Positions 4,972 through 6,675 of a DNA stretch of 6,675 nt are shown here, in pieces. Location: positions 1 through 6,675 of the forward strand of contig PXEI01000287.1 of assembly GCA_003564775.1 (NCBI GenBank), written 5' to 3'. The DNA is from Spirochaetaceae bacterium. Its GTDB lineage: Bacteria; Spirochaetota; Spirochaetia; DSM-27196; SLAA01. Position 1 is the stretch's first letter; each line of letters opens with the position of its first letter. The position numbers were made by a program, and so were the translations under genes. Under the pieces are notes generated by a model, which saw only the letters and a list, made by a program, of their open reading frames with translations, was not told where the DNA came from and made no database searches.

Positions 4972-6675
4972 AAGTATCGTCGTTTTCTGGCGCAAACTCC
5001 AGAACCAATAAGGTCTGGTCGTCATGCTGCTTCCTGCCTGCTACAAACGCTTCCAGGCTTGTGCAGACCGCTCTTTGTACAGCCTCAGCGCCCCGACTCG
5101 CCGTGCTGAGAACCGTCGCGGCAAGCCGCTCGGCCCCAAACTGCTCACCTCCAGAGTTCAACGCCTCGGTGATTCCGTCTGTGTACAGAACAACCACGTC
5201 TCCCGGTTTGAGCCGAATTGTAGTGCTCTGATACTCTACATCCGGATCTATTCCTACCGGAAGCCCCTCGGTGTCAAAGTACTCCATCTTGGCTGCGCTG
5301 TCCTGATCTGCCCCGGCCGCTCTATACACCATAAGCGGATGATGCGCCGCATTCGCGTACTCCAGCTCCCCATTCAGCAGGTTTATGTGGCACAACCCGA
5401 CAGTCGCATAGTGCTCGACCGCTGTTCGTCGCGTAATCCCTGTATTCACCGCCCTGAGAGTGAGTGCCGGATCCAGCCGGGATCCCGGCTCACTGTCGAG
5501 CAGAGCGTTGATCATGACCATTACCAGGGCGGCTGGCACCCCCTTACCTGCGACATCGCAGATCATAAGCCTGGCAGTCTGCTTGTCAATTTGGGAGTAG
5601 TCAAAGTAGTCACCTCCAACTCCGCGCGCTGGTCTGGAAAACACCGCGCAGACGAGTCCGGCTACCGCCGGTGGCGAGTCCGGCAGCAGTCTCCTTTGGA
5701 TATCGGCGGCAATATTCAACTCACTCTCGATCTCTTTTTTCTCTAGGAGCTCAAGGTATGCAACCGTCATATCTATGGAGAGTGCTGCGTAGTCGGCAAA
5801 GGTCTGGAGGTGACGAAAATCACGCTCAGCGAAACGCCTCAGCCTTCGAGTTCGGACTATGGCCAAGACGCCAAGTACCCGCCCGGAGATAATGAGGGGA
5901 ACCGCGATGAGCGAACTGATGTAACAGCTGTCCTCGGGGTCATGATTCGCGTGCAGACGTGGATCTCCGTCGGCATCGGGGATGAAGGTCGGAGAGGCCG
6001 CGGCTGCGGTGGTTCCAATAACCGTGGCACCCATCTGTATGGGGTTGGATCGAACATAGTTTTCAAGACGTGAGGCTCGTTCTTTGACTACCGCCGAGAC
6101 AGGATACGGTGGCGGAAAGGTACCATGGAGAGCCCGCAGCTGTAGATTGGATTGATCTTCTGAGACCAGAAAAACGGCTCCGCCGTTTGCACCAGTTTCT
6201 CTGACTGCATCCTCAACTATGTAGCCCAGTATGCTGTCAAGATCAATCTGTGTGCCAATGGCTGACTCTACCCGGTGCATGAACCCGTACAGCCGTTCCT
6301 TTTCTTCCTCGGCACTCTTGGCGGCCTCCAGGCCAGCCAAATAACTGCGTCGGAAGTATAACAGCAGCACCGCAACATGGACGAGATACGAGGCTGGATA
6401 GAAAAGTGCCTGGGAGATCGCCACACCGTGCCCAAAGGCGAAAATGAGCACCTGTGGGTACAGAGTGCCAAGCAGCACCACATCACGTGTATCGGTGACG
6501 GTGCGCGAGAGTTCCACGTCGTCGGTGGTGGTATCGAAGAAGGTAGTGGCGGCCAGAAGGAATGCCGCAGCAAAGGCTACGGCATAGCCCAACCGGGGAA
6601 AGGGTGCCATATACACTACATCAAGGACTGTCGCCGCCACAGACAGCAGCACAACAACTCCAAGAAACAAGCGTC
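4970..6675 (-). CDS. Membrane-bound GAF + SpoIIE/RsbU-type PP2C serine phosphatase (N-terminus cut by right window edge)
   Basis: The reading frame is open to the right edge; at least 566 residues are seen and the true start is probably outside. Residue numbers here count from the TTG at 6670. Hydrophobic segments at about 3-20, 27-45, 64-88 and 93-107 form a multi-pass membrane domain, followed by a charged helix (RRSYLAGLEAAKSAEEEKER). A GAF domain covers about 130-305 and a linker helix about 303-330 (ending AADIQRRLLP). The SpoIIE/PP2C catalytic domain covers about 337-560. Metal-binding motifs are intact: GGDYFDY (352-358), CDVAGKGVPAALVM (371-384), YTDGITEA (496-503) and DDQTLLVLEF (550-559). 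It should dephosphorylate a serine on a STAS antagonist, most simply the product of the next gene, in response to a signal sensed through the membrane or GAF part. The gene ends 4 nt before the STAS start. Confidence 0.92.
   Translation of the reverse strand, partial: RLFLGVVVLLSVAATVLDVVYMAPFPRLGYAVAFAAAFLLAATTFFDTTTDDVELSRTVTDTRDVVLLGTLYPQVLIFAFGHGVAISQALFYPASYLVHVAVLLLYFRRSYLAGLEAAKSAEEEKERLYGFMHRVESAIGTQIDLDSILGYIVEDAVRETGANGGAVFLVSEDQSNLQLRALHGTFPPPYPVSAVVKERASRLENYVRSNPIQMGATVIGTTAAAASPTFIPDADGDPRLHANHDPEDSCYISSLIAVPLIISGRVLGVLAIVRTRRLRRFAERDFRHLQTFADYAALSIDMTVAYLELLEKKEIESELNIAADIQRRLLPDSPPAVAGLVCAVFSRPARGVGGDYFDYSQIDKQTARLMICDVAGKGVPAALVMVMINALLDSEPGSRLDPALTLRAVNTGITRRTAVEHYATVGLCHINLLNGELEYANAAHHPLMVYRAAGADQDSAAKMEYFDTEGLPVGIDPDVEYQSTTIRLKPGDVVVLYTDGITEALNSGGEQFGAERLAATVLSTASRGAEAVQRAVCTSLEAFVAGRKQHDDQTLLVLEFAPENDDT
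5475..5490. repeat. 16-bp perfect palindrome inside the phosphatase gene
   Basis: AGCCGGGATCCCGGCT equals its own reverse complement. The flanking AGTGCCGGATCC (5463-5474) and CACT (5491-5494) extend it into a longer imperfect inverted repeat with small bulges. It encodes the SEPGSRLDPALT region between two catalytic-domain motifs, so it may be a coincidence of codon choice or a structured or protein-binding site within the gene. Confidence 0.5.

Noticed and set aside
4966..5025. Longer STAS protein starting at 5025
   Set aside because: It has a well-spaced AGGA, but the sequence codes for the conserved DDQTLLVLEF end of the phosphatase, and the extra residues are unlike a STAS N-terminus.
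5024..5746. 240-residue open frame on the plus strand
   Set aside because: It lies antisense to the conserved PP2C catalytic domain, has no recognisable domain, and is explained by codon bias of the real gene.
1..6675. Defence system, mobile element or CRISPR array
   Set aside because: No transposase, integrase, toxin-antitoxin pair, nuclease or regularly spaced repeats were seen; base composition looks even throughout.

Overview
The window looks like chromosomal housekeeping and signalling DNA from a moderately G+C-rich, Gram-negative-type bacterium. My best guess is a free-living spirochaete (Spirochaeta, Treponema or a relative). The reasons are the style of the truncated exported protein at the left edge, a GAF-GGDEF protein in an operon with a peptidase, and a SpoIIE-type phosphatase, STAS protein and GerMN protein in a lineage with no other sporulation genes in view. 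This assignment rests on protein character, not on a search, and is tentative. I see no rRNA, tRNA, CRISPR array, insertion sequence or phage gene.

Layout. Bases 1-350 (minus strand) hold the 5' part of an exported protein of unknown function that runs off the left edge. Bases 351-583 are a divergent promoter region with several inverted repeats. Bases 584-3951 (plus strand) form a compact three-gene set: class I (DhnA/FbaB-type) fructose-bisphosphate aldolase, M29-family metallo-aminopeptidase, and a GAF-GGDEF diguanylate cyclase. The gaps are 20 and 3 nt. Only 7 nt separate this set from a convergent minus-strand set at 6675-3959. In transcription order that set is a membrane-anchored GAF + SpoIIE/RsbU-type PP2C phosphatase (truncated at the right edge), a SpoIIAA/RsbV-type STAS anti-sigma-factor antagonist, and a membrane-anchored GerMN-domain protein. 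These genes are 4 nt apart and then overlap by 4 nt.

How the genes may work together. The minus-strand trio contains two of the three parts of a partner-switching circuit: the phosphatase would reactivate the phosphorylated STAS protein, which would then sequester an anti-sigma kinase. The kinase and its target are not in the window. The translationally coupled GerMN protein may be an envelope partner or output. The plus-strand trio couples central carbon and peptide catabolism to a c-di-GMP synthase that keeps its active site and its inhibitory I-site.

I did not find a clear, previously undescribed system. The items most worth a second look are the phosphatase-STAS-GerMN operon, a terminator-like hairpin hidden at the start of the aminopeptidase gene, and the structured divergent intergenic region.
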